A stretch of DNA of 64,000 nt from Rhodococcus erythropolis NBRC 15567 (GTDB lineage: Bacteria; Actinomycetota; Actinomycetes; Mycobacteriales; Mycobacteriaceae): contig NZ_BCRM01000003.1 of NCBI RefSeq assembly GCF_001552595.1, forward strand, positions 186,001 through 250,000. Direction: 5' to 3'. The notes beneath the pieces were generated by a model that was not told where the DNA came from, made no database searches, and saw only the letters and a program-made list of their open reading frames with translations. Below are positions 63,540 to 64,000 of the stretch, one piece after another. Each line of letters begins with the position of its first letter. Positions within the stretch are counted from its first letter, which is position 1. The position numbers and the translations under genes were made by a program.

Positions 63540-63986
63540 TCAGCCGAAGATCGACCTCAGATTCGCATTGATCAATGTATTGAGCCGCTTTCGCATCCTG
63601 ACAACCTCTGCCTCGGACGGTATGGGATCTTCGAGGAAGAGCGTCCAACGCAGCATCATGCTGTTTCCGACCGCCTCGATGTCGAATCGGATGACGGCGT
63701 CGGGGCGGTCCGGCCAGATCGACGACCAGATCACCAGCCCCGGTTCTTCCGCCCTGACGATCTCCGGTGCGATCTCGCTCTCGAGCAGTTCCAGCCAGTG
63801 CCGGGCGGGCTGGCGATACGGATCGATCAATGCCTCGAACATGAAGTGCGCAGGCGGCGGCTGGCTCCGGCGCCTCGTCGCGACTGCTGCATGGCACGAG
63901 CGTAACCGCCTCTCAAGGGCATACCTCTGCCTTCGCAGTGCTGGATCCACGAAAACTGGGATAAACCGGGCATCGACGGAGGACAC
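63540..63986 (-). CDS. SRPBCC (START/polyketide-cyclase-like) domain protein
   Basis: The frame gives up to 148 residues from GTG 63986, but the domain proper starts near residue 41: AHFMFEALIDPYRQPARHWL, GLVIWSSIWPDRPDAVIRFD, and SMMLRWTLFLEDPIPSEAEV followed by RMRKRLNTLINANLRSIFG. This is the small-ligand-binding SRPBCC fold with its long C-terminal helix. The first 40 residues look less protein-like and the true start is uncertain; no better start codon lies between them. It is a single gene upstream of the XRE regulator. Confidence 0.7.
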   Translation of the reverse strand: MSSVDARFIPVFVDPALRRQRYALERRLRSCHAAVATRRRSQPPPAHFMFEALIDPYRQPARHWLELLESEIAPEIVRAEEPGLVIWSSIWPDRPDAVIRFDIEAVGNSMMLRWTLFLEDPIPSEAEVVRMRKRLNTLINANLRSIFG

Positions 63987-64000
63987 TCAGGAGCACATCC

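Overview
The window looks like a chromosomal segment of a high-GC actinobacterium, most probably a Rhodococcus close to the R. erythropolis group. The reasons are the GC-rich codon use, frequent GTG starts, Tat-type lipoprotein signals, and the gene families present (PucR, MmyB-type XRE, MHS transporters, MaoC/CaiB catabolism). The assignment is inference; there is no rRNA or other taxonomic marker. I saw no tRNA, rRNA, CRISPR array, insertion sequence or phage gene.

Layout. 1-9.8 kb: a beta-propeller protein cut by the window edge, a PucR regulator divergent from an MHS transporter with an FAD oxidoreductase behind it, an esterase/amidohydrolase pair divergent from a TetR regulator, and a cupin. 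9.9-18.3 kb: a complete recC-recB-recD operon. 18.4-22.0 kb: an ABC importer with two permeases and a Tat lipoprotein binding protein. 22.2-25.2 kb: small redox and thioesterase genes. 25.2-56.5 kb: a catabolic supercluster of about 25 genes: three aldehyde dehydrogenases, two zinc alcohol dehydrogenases of ordinary type plus a CAD-type one, an iron-ADH-fold protein, CoA transferase, acyl-CoA ligase, two hydratase families, a 3-hydroxyisobutyrate-dehydrogenase-like enzyme, a carboxymuconolactone decarboxylase-like protein, two metallo-beta-lactamase-fold lactonases, an MmgE/PrpD protein, an alpha/beta hydrolase, four MFS transporters, an ABC importer with two tandem binding proteins, and one IclR regulator. 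57-64 kb: a DUF998 protein with a small membrane ORF, two aldo-keto reductases, an NmrA-like protein, an FMN-lipoprotein/ApbE pair, an XRE regulator and an SRPBCC protein.

How it fits together. The main finding is a regulatory code inside the supercluster. Seven promoter regions (28650, 28798, 30487, 38469, 41309, 50249 and 56493) each carry two copies of a degenerate 16-bp palindrome, consensus GTTCGTAWWTACGRAC, and in all seven the copies start exactly 20 bp apart. These sites head almost every operon of the supercluster and are absent, as far as I can see, from the rest of the window. The IclR protein at 34120-34890 is the only regulator in the cluster and the obvious candidate ligand-responsive factor. 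The enzymes suggest uptake of an organic compound, opening of a lactone or ester, oxidation of alcohol to aldehyde to acid, activation to a CoA thioester and beta-oxidation-like breakdown. I cannot name the substrate.

A second family of sites (consensus close to GGGAGGMACTGCCAATACM) lies upstream of the flavodoxin, cupin/SDR, MFS (41610), NmrA-like and XRE genes. This suggests that the XRE regulator at 62526-63395 controls itself and a scattered set of redox genes.
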